Assembly (NCBI GenBank): GCA_012295275.1
Contig: CM022665.1
Coordinates: forward strand, 24,649,946-24,713,945
Direction of reading: 5' to 3'
Length of the DNA: 64,000 bases
Origin: Chrysomallon squamiferum
Lineage: Eukaryota > Mollusca > Gastropoda > Neomphalida > Peltospiridae
Shown here: piece by piece, positions 1 to 12,800 of the stretch
Layout: every line of letters starts with the position of its first letter
Numbering within the stretch: the first letter of the stretch is position 1
Translations under genes and position numbers: made by a program
Notes under the pieces: model-generated
What the model saw: the letters and a program-made list of their open reading frames with translations, nothing else
The model's database searches: none
What the model was told of the DNA's origin: nothing

Positions 1-673
1 TAGACTCTTGTTTATTGAAAAGCCATCTTCTGAATATCAATTACTACTATCCAAAAACTACAAAAAGTCTAAAGTGAGGAAAAGAAGAAAAAAGGCTAAA
101 CAACCCCCCCACCAAAAGAAATTAAAAACTGTTAAACATTAGAATTAAACGATTTGTGGAATAAAAAGTTATTCTTTATCAGTTCTTGTTTGTTATTATT
201 ACCTACAAATCTTGAATTTAAGAAAATAATTTTATTGATTCATATACTTTTATGTTGCTGCCATAATGGTTGGTATACTAAACATGATTTAACATTATTA
301 ACTGTTTGTGATTTCCAGATAGACCTCAAGCTGGTTCAGACAATCAGCATAATTCTGTGACTTTCTGAGCCTAATTTATAATTTGGGACATGTATATTAA
401 TATACTATCATTGAAATACAAAATGAAAAATTACATTTTTACTTGTTGGAAGATGTTTCCACTGGATGCAATGTCGGTCTCTATCCATTTAACTGAAGGA
501 TGTAAGTTTGAACTGTATAAAATGTAATACTTTAACAAAAATGATTAAATGCAGAGAACAAAAACAGTTATGTTCAAGAATTAAAGCAAGAAAGAAAAAC
601 CCCCAGTAATTTATCATTTTAATGATTCATGATAATTAATCCATTTCTGGAAAATTTTGGGGCATTTGCCTGA
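1..673. other. 3' flank of the leftmost gene, probable 3' UTR
   Basis: No convincing coding exon is visible. The stretch follows the stop codon of the minus-strand coiled-coil gene, so much of it is probably its 3' UTR. A minus-strand AATAAA (plus-strand TTTATT at 11-16) is one possible polyadenylation signal about 660 bases past the stop. The small plus-strand ORF at 154-360 is AT-rich and lacks any recognisable motif. Confidence 0.4.
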
Positions 674-3600
674 TCACTTGGATGATTCACAATTATCTGA
701 CACATGCTGATCAGTTTCCTCTCCAATGTACTGAGAAATATGTTCAACAATTGATGAAACAGAACTGTTTTCCAATAAGCCATTTCTCACTGCTTCCAAC
801 AGTTGAGGAATAAAAATATCAGAAAAAACATCCAGTGAATTTGGTATAAAATCATCCATGTTGATTCTGAAAAGAAAAACAAATATTTTTAAAACATACC
901 CAGTATAAATATATTCATGTACATAACTTGTTGCACATCCAAAATTTAAAACAGTTGATAATTATCAAATGCTTTGATGTAACGTTAATACTATTCAAGC
1001 CTTATGAGTTTAAACTACTTAAAATTATAAAAATTCAAAGTCAGCAATTTTAAAAATCTGAAAACCGTATCTTGTAATAATTTATAAAGTAATAATTATC
1101 AATTTATTAAGTAAAAGAAATTATTTTTAAAGTAATTTAAAGGCAAACTTACTCTTCGTCTTTCTCTACTGATATACGAGTCATGACACACGTGCCACAA
1201 TGCAGCAGTGAGAATTCCAGCCTTTCTTTGATAATCTGGAATTTCAGTATCTGGGATTCGTATTTTGTGTTTTTTATTACTGAACCTATTTATGGGAAAA
1301 AAAACTGTTGGAGTTACTCAAACTTCATTACCATTTTAAAATTAATTATTATGCATTTTCACATTATTATTAAAAGATCGTTGGCAAAAATTGTATTAAA
1401 TAATTTTCTATCACATAATTCTTATTAAACCTGTATTAACAAATTAACATAACAGCTGCAGGACCTGGGCTAGCACAGTAAAAACAATTACAATTTACAA
1501 CTGTTAGGTAAAAATTTTAACCTCATTTTCTTCATTTCCCACCAAAGGATTTCCACACATTTAAACCTAAATTGTTCCATTATGAAGATTTAATTATTTT
1601 GAAAATAAAAATGATTATATTACCTGCCTCAATCATCTCTTCTAGTTCCCTGAACCATTTTGATAAAAAACCTGTCTTTCTTCTGTTTTCTGGAAATAAA
1701 TCAATCAAGAATATATTCCATTTTCAGATTTTGGTAATTAAAATACTTTCTGCAATATTTCAGAATGGAAAGATTCTTTAAATTTAATAACCAATATTTT
1801 GAAAAGTATTTTATTACTGTAAAATGACATCATGATATAAAGAAAAAAATTGAAATAAAAGCAAAAACACATTTAATTTTTTTTTAAAGCATACTAACTC
1901 AGATTATAACTTTTGCCAAAAATCTCAAAATTCGGGGAGCCATAACTCCCACACCACTGGTTTGACTGGACTAAAATTTCAGATTTGGTGCTGTGGGATC
2001 CCTGTCAACAAGTACATAAACGGTCGGGTACATGAGACGGTCGGGTTTAAATTTTCATTTTTTTGGGGTGATTTGACATGGAATGACCCCATATTTTTAT
2101 TTTCCTTACCACCTTTTATAGCTGACAGCATCAAGTCTGCTTCACGTGTCATGTTCTTAAACTTAATCTGTTCTTCCAGTTCCAGTGATTTAATTTTCTG
2201 ACGATGTATTTCAGATGCTAGAGGCAATACTTTATAATAACTAAAAAAGTGAGAAACAAATGTTTAGTAAGTTTTTTTTTCTATAACCACCATAATTAAA
2301 TTCTTGAGTCACATAATATTTTATAGCATGTACATTTACGATTTATGCAAATAATAGATTTTAATGTACATTTTGAAATTACATTCCTGCAGAAAATTAT
2401 GCTAATTACTTTAACCGATTAAGGTCGAATTATGTTTATTAGTAGAGGGTAAAAAAAAAATTTACATAAAGGAACATTATTCAGCACAAACATCTTTTTT
2501 GTTTCTCTGTCCATTTTCTCAGTAACTGTTGCCGTATCATTTTGGACAATTTCTTCCAAAAGCTGTTTCTTCCTTGACATCAGTTTATGTTTAATGTGTT
2601 GAAGTTGGGAAATTTCCATTTTAACCTGAAAAAATAGAAAACTATTTTAATTATGAAATTGTTATTTTTATATCTTCTAGCCAAATGTTTAGTTTTAAAA
2701 ACATTTATAAATGAGGATAAAAGGTATTTAAGGCCAAATGAAGCAAGGTTAGTCTAGCTGCTTGACAATAACTAAACAATAGGTAATTTTATAAATTTAT
2801 TTACTGAATAACAGTGGCCATAAACAACTGTATTGACACCTGCAGGAACTGTAAAGAACCGTGTAAATTTGTGGGGTTTTTTTTGGTACCATCAGCTTTA
2901 TTTCTGTAGCAGACTTCCTATCATGACCTATGTAATAACCTTTCTCACCTATTTGCAAAGAGAAAATGAAACTTAAGTTAATGAAATCCATTCATAATCT
3001 TTGTTCTGATAAGCCTTTTAAAAGCTGATAAAATACTGTTTTCTGAATGTATATTACATTTTGTTTTACTTTTCTTTTAAATAAAGACTGTTGTATTTTG
3101 GAGTAATGAAAAAAGATCAGGCAAATTTTTATTAATGTGCAGAAATGTTTGAAGATTAGCTTTAACAGGTTACTTGTTAAGCGGTAAAAAATGACATTGC
3201 TCTTTGTGGTACTTGCTAGTTTTGATAAAGTTTGTTTCAAAGTGTAAAATAAATAAATAGTTTCATTTGTTATTACAATATAATATATTATTAACAAGTA
3301 TTATTAGTTTTTGGTGCACCCATTTTTCTTGAAGAAAAATAATGATACAATCAAAATATGAACTATATATATATATATATATATATACATATGACCCATT
3401 CTCAAAAGGTGAGCCTTTTTGTGTGACACAAAGGCATTATTTTGAAAATTATTTTTAATAAATTTAAGAACTAGAAGATAGTCCGAGACCATTTGTTGAT
3501 GGTAAAGGTCATTACCCAAAACAAGCTTGATATGATCAGATGTGACTGATGACACGAAAACAAGTCAAACAAAATGCTATAATAATAACAACTGGAACAG

Positions 3601-5798
3601 GTTGCTAAATGTGCATTAACTTATTAAGATAGGCTACTTTAAACATCTGAATAAATGTTCTTTTATCGTTTAAATGTCAGTAACATTGAATCAGGGTCCT
3701 ATGTTTTATGTTAAGTGTAACCTTGAAAGGAACTACAAAACAAAAATTTTTACTTGACACAAATACAGTTTATTTCATGGTAAGTTAAAAAAAAAAAAGA
3801 AATTCATAAAACATTTGATAATACATTAAAATATTCTTGTCATCAACACATCTGTGTACATTATTATACATTTTTCATATTTATATTTTATTTTAAAAAC
3901 AAGGAACTAGACATAATATGACAAACGTAACACAGTACTAGAAATTTATTGTTTCACTGTGATAATTGAAGTGATAAAATTATATGAAAAGCCAAACAAA
4001 AATTAGACTTTCACTGCTGCAGATGTCAAATGGCTGAATGTTCCTGTGATGCATCTTGCAAAAAACTTTCCAGTTTCTAGCAGGATAAATTACATTAGTC
4101 ACACATTTTGAAACTTCCACTGCAGCAAATAACTGCCACAACACCCTGAATGTGTTGCTGTGAATGCAGGAAAATGTTTCCTGGTACAAAGTCATCTTTA
4201 TCCCAGCTGTAGAAATATCATTTGAAAATTCATGACTAATTGTAGCCAGTGAGCTGATTGACTTCTGGTCTAATCCCTAGTTTCTAGGTGTGATATTTCT
4301 CTTCACCTGATGATATCTCCATGACCAGTCTGCAGTGCATCTTGATGTGATGATCCTCCTTTCCGTAAAAGAGAACACTGAGAATTTTTGGGCTAAAATT
4401 GCCATTGTTTTACACTTCTGACATGAAAGAAACTGGAGGGGCCATCTTCAAGGTATAGATCAACTGCTGTTGTGTAAGTCCTCTCTGAACATCTTCGACA
4501 GTCACTGTCTCAGCTTTCAAAGGAAATCTGCTTTCAGATTTGACCTCTTTTCACAAACTCAGAAGCTTCTCGAATGTCAAACAGCTGCTCAGCTTGAAAT
4601 GAAGTTTCAGCTGACTGGTTCTTTTTTTTTTTGCATTTTGCACTGAAGTGGTGTCTTGTGAGAGGACCCTTTCAGTACACAGTTCAGTGCACTTGGTCAT
4701 GGATGCAGTTTTTTCAATTTTGTTGCCGACCACATCGGTTATTTTGTTTTTGCATCAACCATTATTATGCAGCAGTGTTGTAGTCCCTAAATGCAATAAA
4801 AACTTTTATAATAATATCACTGAAAAATGTGGTTGGATGTGGTAGAATGCTTGGTTGTGGTTTTTTCAGTTCAATGACAAAAATAATAAATTGCTTAACA
4901 TGTCTTTATTTTGCCTTTGTTGTCACTAAACTGAAGCAGACTACTTTCTAGTCATATGATACTGCAACAATCTTGATTGGCACTTCATAGTATTTAACAA
5001 GTTTTTTCAGGATTTGATTTTGCTCGCATGTGATCAAGTGGCAAACATTTATCGACAGAAATACAAAAAAAAGTTCACTAAGGCAAGATAAATGTCTAAA
5101 TATTTAAACTAAACAATGCAAACATCATATTATTAATGAAAGACAACACATTAATGAACTTGTTACAGTAATTTATTAAAACATTTTTAACTAAATTGTG
5201 ATTTGCAGAATTTGTTTTCACGATCAAGTGCCAAATTTAAGAAAAAAATGAAAAAATAAAAATATCACTTCATTTTCATGGAAAGAACTACCAAAGTGTT
5301 ACCAATCCATAAATCAATTTTGTTTTGCATAGCATTTATTATTTAACAGCAGAGGTGCATTTTGAAAACTGTTTGAATGTTGTTGTTTGCATCACGTTTT
5401 CACATGAAATTTTCTTACACTTTTCAGTTCATTCGCTCAAATAAACCTTTTTTCTTCTTTCTTTTAAATGTTACAAACAGTGAAACACCTTGTTGTTATA
5501 TGTAATTTTTGTTACTGCATCATTCCAATTTGCATATTCTACTCGGTGAAAAAAAAAAAGTAGGTCACTTAAGATTAAACATGGTAAAGCAGGAACCATC
5601 AGTACAAAGCAGGAACCATCAGTACAATTCAGCTTTTGAGTATGGGTCATTTTTATATATATATACATAACTAAAACTGAGAAATCACTTTACTTTGGAT
5701 TTATTTACCTTTTCGTTTTCTCGGTCTCTGAGAGTCTGAATCGTGTGATTTTTGTTATTGATTCTGCACATCTGAATTTCACTTTTCCATTCCACCAT
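674..5798 (-). CDS. Unrecognised coiled-coil protein, 246 residues, six exons
   Basis: Six minus-strand exons join in phase: 5709-5798, 2492-2625, 2110-2240, 1624-1689, 1153-1279 and 674-866. They total 741 nt (246 codons plus stop). All introns are GT-AG; the first is about 3.1 kb. The ATG at 5798 is the first in-frame methionine (MVEWKSEIQMC); an upstream in-frame extension to 5936 has no ATG. Residues about 10-165 are rich in E, K, Q and L with heptad-like spacing, for example QLQHIKHKLMSRKKQLLEE and IKSLELEEQIKFKN, which suggests a long coiled coil. The last 63 residues are less charged and include FIPQLLEAVRNGLL, then an acidic tail. There is no signal peptide or membrane segment. I do not recognise the family. 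The size and layout would suit a kinetochore or centrosome subunit such as CENP-K, but that is a guess. It diverges from DRAP1 and probably shares its promoter. Confidence 0.72.
1926..2109. repeat. Possible repeat island inside intron of the coiled-coil gene
   Basis: This block is clearly less AT-rich than the surrounding intron. It holds two close copies of CGGTCGGGT (about 2022 and 2038) and ends in a motif reading GGGGTCATTCCATGTCAAAT on the minus strand. It abuts the splice donor of exon 3 (exon edge at 2110). It looks like an inserted repetitive element, but I see no clear terminal repeats or target duplication. No coding function is claimed. Confidence 0.3.
4264..4530 (-). pseudogene. 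Possible decayed coding relic in intron 1
   Basis: Read on the minus strand, one frame runs about 85 codons with protein-like composition: it starts near ETVTVEDVQRGLTQQQLIY, has an in-frame stop after VSFMSEV, then resumes with KILSVLFYGKEDHHIKMHC and MEISSGEEKYHT before another stop. Codon content and residue mix are unlike the AT-rich intron around it. The exon phases of the host gene join without it, so it is not needed there. It may be a retrocopy or gene fragment. I could not name the parent protein. Confidence 0.35.
5589..5628. repeat. Perfect 20-base tandem duplication
   Basis: The unit AAGCAGGAACCATCAGTACA occurs twice back to back (allowing for the exact phase of the unit). It lies in the long first intron of the coiled-coil gene and looks like a recent local duplication. 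Confidence 0.7.
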
Positions 5799-6105
5799 TA
5801 TTAAGGATAAACCGTATACCGTAGCTCCAAGTATTCTGCTCTTTAGAAACTGTATGGCCCTTCCCAATACTAATTTAGACAATGTTCCAATATGCTTATT
5901 TTTATCAGCCGCTGAGAGGGGTAAAACTTCTAGCACGCTTGTTTAATCAACCTAATTGCTCCGGAAACAACTTAAACAGGATGTTCCGGACGAATAAATA
6001 CGCATGCTCTTCCTAAAAGAACTACTTCCTATAATAAACATATTTTCAGAGGAAAAAAAAAAATAAAAAAAAAATTAAATTAAATTTAAAAATAAAAATA
6101 CAGGA
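5799..6105. promoter_or_regulatory. Bidirectional promoter between coiled-coil gene and DRAP1
   Basis: Only 307 bases separate the two divergent start codons. The interval carries ETS-type core motifs: CCGGAA at 5961, TTCCGG at 5984-5989 and ACTTCCT at 6024-6030. Closely spaced ETS motifs in a short head-to-head gap are common in housekeeping bidirectional promoters; that part is general knowledge. An A-rich tract precedes the DRAP1 ATG. I see no clear TATA box fixed to either start. Shared regulation of the two genes is inferred. Confidence 0.55.
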
Positions 6106-9100
6106 ATGCCAAGTAAAAAGAAAAAGTATAATTCTAGATTTCCACCGGTAATTTATTTTCTTTATATTTAAAATATTTATATTTAATTCTGACAGGTTAT
6201 CGATGATTTTAAAATATTAAAATGTCTATTATTTTAGGCACGAATAAAGAAAATTATGCAAACTGATGAAGAAGTTGGAAAAGTTGCAGCGGCTGTTCCA
6301 GTGATAATTTGTATCCTTTTGTCGAGTCACCTAAATGACACAGTGAACAATCTTTCCCCTTATTTAAAACCAGATTAACAAGGCACAGGTAATCAAGAAA
6401 CCAGTGTTCTGGCTGTTAACGGAAAATGGCTTCAACACAGGCACATTATTATTATATTTATAATCACATGATCAGTGTGAACAATTAATATTGTATCGTA
6501 ATGAGTATACTACATTAGCCAATCAGTAAAAACAATAAACTCCTTTTCAACATGAATGATGAAAATATAAAAAATTATAAAAGCACATTCTGTTAAGTAG
6601 ATTTAGATATTACTTATATTACTCATTAATGTGCTGTTAATTCAGAAGAAATTAAATCATATTTTTTTATTCTTAAAAAAAATAATAAAAATAAAAATTA
6701 ATAGTCTTTCCTAAAAAAAAAACCCTGAATTTATAGTACATATAAAATTGGAAACCAAATTATTTGGAAAAATTCAGTAAAATAATGTATGATGTGTGTA
6801 AAAATGAAGAAAATAGTAAAGAAAATATTTTAATCTTTCATTCTGTTTCACTTATGTTAGTATATTATAGATTCAAACTCCCATTTAACTAGAATTATAT
6901 GTTTTAATTAATGCTTTTTAAAATGAAACAAAACAGTAAGATTCAGTTGCATATATAACAGAGTAAACCAGGTTATTAACATATGCTGTTTATCCATTTC
7001 TTCAGTGGTTCATTCTAATTTCATCTATGTTCGAATGAAAGTTTTCAAATGCCACAGTTACAGATTAAGTATTGAATACAGATGTTACTAATTTTAGGAA
7101 AAGATTGAAAAGTAACTGAATAGGAGATATCTTGTTTATTTACACTATTAGACAGTCATAATTTGAAACATCTGTTACACTAAATGTTTCATCCTTAACC
7201 TGTTTCAAGCTAGAGCACTTGAAATGTTCATTCAGTCTCTTATTTTGAAATCTAGTGAGACAACTACAGCCAGAAATGCCAAAACGCTTACTCCCTCGCA
7301 TATGTAGGTGTTGACAGTTTTGTTTTATGTCTGATTGATAAAATTTAAAAACAGTTTTGTACAGCTGTGCAAAAAAAAAAAAAAAAAATGAAATCAATTT
7401 TTTTAATCATTTTACCCCAATTAAATTTAATAACTGCAATATTTTATTTCATTAAATCAAGTTTATATCAATAAAGTTTTGGAATATTTCAAAGGTTTAC
7501 ATTAATTACCATTTCAAATAAACAACTTAAAATGCTTATATATGTGTATGAAATCCATCTTTACTTATTTACTATTACTGTTACCTTATTTTTTTCACAT
7601 GTTAAAATAACTGTTGTATTAACATATGTTTTATTGATAGATTTAACAAAAATTTGATTATTTATTTTGAAGAAAACAGACAATTCATGCTGAGAAAAAC
7701 TTTGATTTTCTACATGATCTTGTATCAAACATTCCTGACCACCAGCAAGAAGATGACTCTGTTAATGCTGGTGAACCAAAAAAATGTAAAATTGGCAGGT
7801 ATGTTTATTATCTCCTTGAAATATCACATGAAATGTAATAACTAGAGGCGTAATGGTAAGATTATATTTTTATTTGTTTGTTGACAAATCCAGTTTGGAC
7901 CTATGTTGAACACTGTTTATGATACATCAAGAATTTTATAATACTAGAATATGCTTTGCTTCAGTGAAAATGAACCAATCATTTGATCTGATATGATAGT
8001 AATTCTCTTTGATACATCTATTGGCCTAGCTGGACTTTGAGTTACATGAAAATGTGTTCAGTAGTTTTTAGGCATTTATTTATTCACTGTTATTTGACTT
8101 TGAGCTTAAAATAATCATGTAAAGACATTATAACACTAAAGTAATGCCTTAAATAAAATATTGCCTGTAATAAATATTGCCTTAGAAATGTGCAAATCTA
8201 TTTTAATTGTTTTTATTATAATTTAGTATACTTGAAATATTTCTTATCTAAAACCTAAGAATTATACACACACATGTGCATATATAAATACATATATCCA
8301 TTAACACACCCCCATATCATATAGTTACATATATATATATTTTCTTTTTTCCAATTTTTTTAAATTACTGATTTATGAAAATATTTTTGAAAGATACCAT
8401 CCATAAAGAAAATTTTGTGTACATTGTGTGATAAAATTTATATATGCTGTATTTTATAGACCTAGGAAACAGCATGAGGCTGGTTGTTCAAGAAAAATAA
8501 AAGACAGAAAAGTATCATCAGATAGTTCGGAAGTTAATGTAAGTTTTTTTTGTGTCTTTTCTGTCGAATAGTTTTTCTTAATTTTCGTTCTACTTTCTTT
8601 TTCTTTTCTTTTTTCCTTTTGTCCTTTCTTTTGGACATAAGGTATGTTATACATCATTTTTTTTACATACATTTAGCATGGTGAAGCATTTATTATTTAA
8701 ACATTTTATATTATCTCACTAAGTTTTTACTTCCTTACCACCATTTAATAATCTGGGTATAATTAATTTATCAGGATAGCATCAGAATGTAACACTAGCA
8801 TTTTTTTATATTTTTAATTAGGATGATGAAGAGACAGAAACTGATGAAGATCAAGATCAGTATGAAAGTGAGGATGCTAGACCTGCTCCTACAACAGGTA
8901 CCATTCCAACAGGAGCCCTCCCAGCCGGAGCCATGCCAACAGCAACAGCATCCACAGGAACAATGTCAGCAGCAATATCTGTAACTGGTGTACGCACTGC
9001 CTGTAATTCTCATGATATGAATCCTTCCACTCAGCATCCTCTGCCTTTGTCCCACCTACAAGGATTGCAACAGCAGCAGCCACATCCAACATCATTTAGC

Positions 9101-9863
9101 AGGTATTTCTCGTCTTACCCTAGAATGTTTAGCTTTATTTATTTTATGCTAAGTAATATATATGTGTATATTTTTTAATTTTAAATGTTATGTTTAAATT
9201 AAATATAATTTGCATTACCATGATAATTATTTTTCACATAGAAGTTGGGTTTTTTTAATTATGCTGCTGTATGATTTTTAAGTGTATGTCATTTGTTATG
9301 AATCTATCAGATTGAAATTTGTCATTGGAGCTTTTGATATCATGTACATTTTACAAAGATGAAAAATGTTTAGTTTTGTACACTATAACCAATGAGTATA
9401 TGTATTAAAATGATGCATTTAATTGTCATAAATATAAAATCTTTAGAATATTTCAAGGAAAAAAATATATTGACTGGGAAACTTTTCTGTTATTTTGGTA
9501 AATTCACTGTTTGAAAATATTGGAGTGATATCAATATATTTATTATTTTGACATTTCTGTAAAAATAAGCCATCAGTGTCGTGCAGACACATTTATTCAT
9601 TTTGTCATGTATGTTTGATAAAGCTGTTTTAACATCTTTATTGCAGTGTACCTCCATTCCAGAATCCTATTCCTGGGATGTCCCAAGCTGCACCTTTTTA
9701 TCCAATGCCAGCGATGGGTGGAATGCCATCATCACTCCTGCCAGCAATGCCACGAATGTCTTGGACTTCTCAGTTTGCATCATCAAAGTCTGACACAGCT
9801 AATCATTCTCATTCATGGAAAGCTGATCATGGATTGAAGCAAGATGATGATTACGATGCATAA
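6106..9863 (+). CDS. DRAP1: DRAP1 / NC2-alpha, Dr1-associated corepressor
   Basis: Seven exons join in phase: 6106-6147, 6238-6310, 7210-7303, 7673-7798, 8460-8538, 8822-9102 and 9647-9863, giving 303 residues. The N terminus [20 protein letters not shown] is nearly the vertebrate sequence. The H2A-like histone fold covers about residues 10-90: [20 protein letters not shown], then [13 protein letters not shown], then [14 protein letters not shown] and [14 protein letters not shown] basic linker ([17 protein letters not shown]) and an acidic stretch ([19 protein letters not shown]) follow, then a long Pro/Met/Gln/Ala-rich tail ending QDDDYDA. In the known family, NC2-alpha pairs with DR1 (NC2-beta), clamps TBP on promoter DNA and blocks TFIIA/TFIIB entry in the nucleus. 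The tail is longer than in human DRAP1 (about 205 residues). A putative polyadenylation signal AATAAA lies at 10850. Confidence 0.95.
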
Positions 9864-12800
9864 CATTTTGTACCAGCCGGCTCAGAAAATTGTTTTATTA
9901 CTAAAAATATTGATTTGCAGACAGATTTGTGTTTTGCAAGAGTTTGAATTTTAAACTACATTGGTTTTAAGAAATAGATGGGGTTTTGTTGTTATTGTTG
10001 TTTTATGCCTTGTGTGTAATGCTCAGTGCATTTCAAGTATGGTTATGCTTGTGGGTGGGGTTGACTAATTCGTTATGTGAAGAACTGTTCAGTAATTAAT
10101 TCTGTTAATGAACAGTCTTGTTTTGCCTCTTTTTTTATATCACGTTTAATACCAAGAATGCTTCCATTTTGCTCAAGTTTAACTGTTATCTTTGAATGCT
10201 GTTCTGCCTGATGTTTAATATTTTTATTTTCCTCACCTGTACATCAGTCATGTTTGAGGTACTTATACTTGAATCACAGTGAGAGTGGAAATGTTAGAAT
10301 TATTCTTAGAGTTTGATTATTACCCATTCTTATATCAGTTTATTTCTGATATTTTTTTCTTGTTGTTAGTTCTCTAGGCCATTTTGTACTACATTAATTG
10401 GGTATTGAGGATGGGGAAAGAGTTTCTTTTCACAAAATACCTACTTGATAAATGTTATTCACTTTGATTTTTCAGAATATATGTTAGCGTGATTTCTGCA
10501 TGTAAATTGGTAATGAAATGTTATTGGATATTGGCTTTTCATGTCTGCAGGAGTATATAGGTTAAAGATTTTGACTTGATGTCAAATAATGAATAGCAAC
10601 AACCTCTGGTCATTTGTTAAAGGTAAGGGATTACAGTTATACTGTGACATTGCCAAATCATAGCAAATTAATGTTGGAATGTTATTTTAAGTATATATTT
10701 TTTGATTAACAACATTTTAATTAACACAGATGTTATTTATCGTTAAATTGATTATTTTACATAACAAAAATGTAATAGTCACCAAGACTTTTGACTGCTT
10801 TACAGCTGTCAGTGGTAAGCTCTCATTCTAAACAGAGTGTCATTCCTTTAATAAAATGCATTTTACAAAACTGAAAAACTGATCAGTGATGGGTCCTATG
10901 TTTTTTTAAATTTAAAATATTTCACATACATGTAATACAATTACTTTATTAAAAGTTAATAAAGTAAATTAGTTAATTTTTATTATTTTCAGCAAGAAAC
11001 ACACTAAGTTAACAAATTTTGCACAAAATTCCATCCAAAAATAGATTGTCCTGCAAAATCTGTATTCTGTTAATAGGATAGTCACCTATTTGGAATGAGA
11101 TTCTGTCCATTATTGGATTTAACAGCTACCATATCCTGTAAATCTAATCTGATGTTGTTAAAGAACTCAAATGGACAGGAGACTTCTAATGTTGTAAAGA
11201 TTTGAGTGTATAGCTTATTGGCAAAGAAAATGAAAATTAGTTCTCTTATAGTTTACTTCAAACTGTTTTTTCTTTGTATGTAAATGTGAACTTATACAAA
11301 GCAGTGATTAGTGGTATGTATCAAGGTCACATAAGTACATTTGTTGATTTATTGTTTATCATATTGATGACCAAAAATTTTGATACCCTAGAATAGAGAT
11401 AGAAAAGAAAAGACAGTAGGAATGCCAGTTTGATAGGTAATTTGTGATAACCTTTGTTGTGGAGAAACTGAAATGTTTGTGAAATTATTTGTCATCAGAA
11501 CAGAAACTAATATTTCAGTAACTTTCTAACACATTTGGAAATAATTGTATTTCTTAAAACAATGGTTGGGTTGGGAAAACAATTTAAGAAATAAATAATA
11601 ATAAATTTAAATGTTTGTCAGGATGAAAAGACAATGATTTTAGACATTTTATTTTGTTTTAGAAGAATATGGTAGTATTAATCTATCATATTGAAATTTA
11701 TTGTTGGACATTTTGATGTCATGTAAAAAAAGTTGAAAAGCAATATTTTTGTACATTGTGTAAGTATTAAACTTTGTTGATGTTGAATACAGTTTGTTAT
11801 TTTTTTCACTGACTCAGTAAACTTGTTATTATTGTTATTAATATTTTATTGATGCAAATGAATATCTAAATAATCTGTATATATCAGTACTTAAAAAATA
11901 ATTATTAATATTTTTATTTTGTTTTATTTTTTTGAAATATAAAAACCAACAATAAGTAGTCATATCTTGCTTAGAGGCAATGACTGCATCATTGTTGAAT
12001 GGTAAAGAAAAAGAAAAAAGAAAAAAAAAGGAATACAAAAGGTGTATTATTGTATTACATTACATTACAATCATGCTTTATTAATAGCACAGACTAATAA
12101 CAAAACAATTATTTTAAATTATACAAAACATACTTTGGCTGGTATATTAATACCATATAATGCTTATAAATAATATTGATGTTTTTTTTGTTTGTTTTTT
12201 TAAATATAAGGACCAACTTTGGTAATAATAATGTATGACAATAAGTAGTCATATCTTGCTTACAGGCAATGACTGCATCATTGTTCAATGATTATAAAAA
12301 AAAGAAGAAAAAAAAAGGAATACATTACATTATGTTATAATCATGCTCTATTATTAGCACAGACTGGGTCCAGTAACAAAACAATTATTTTAAATTATAC
12401 AAAACATACTTTGGCTGGTATATTAGCACCATATAATTCTTATAAATAATACTATATATGTGTATGATATATATATATATATATATATAAAACAAGATAA
12501 AGCTAAATGTGAGGCGATACATTTAAGATTGGTGCTCTTTCTCTGTTATATCCAGCTAATATATATCTTAAAAGCAAAAGTACATTTAAAATTCAAACCT
12601 AATTATTTTCTTTGTGCAATTCTGGTGATCATGATGCTGTTCAGTTAATCAACCCCACCCTCTTGAACATGTAAGCAAGCATATTATTCAGTCTGTGCAT
12701 GGTAGAACAAAGTTAGTCTACAATTCCTTTGATGTCACTAGAGAACCTCAGAGAAAACTATAGATGCACAAACCATTTTACACCAGTTGTGTGGCACTAG

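Noticed and set aside
2797-2991. Minus-strand ORF containing EKGYYIGHDRKSATEIKLMV as a possible exon of the coiled-coil gene
   Set aside because: The flanking exons (5709-5798 and 2492-2625) join in phase without it, and it ends in a stop codon, so it would truncate the protein.
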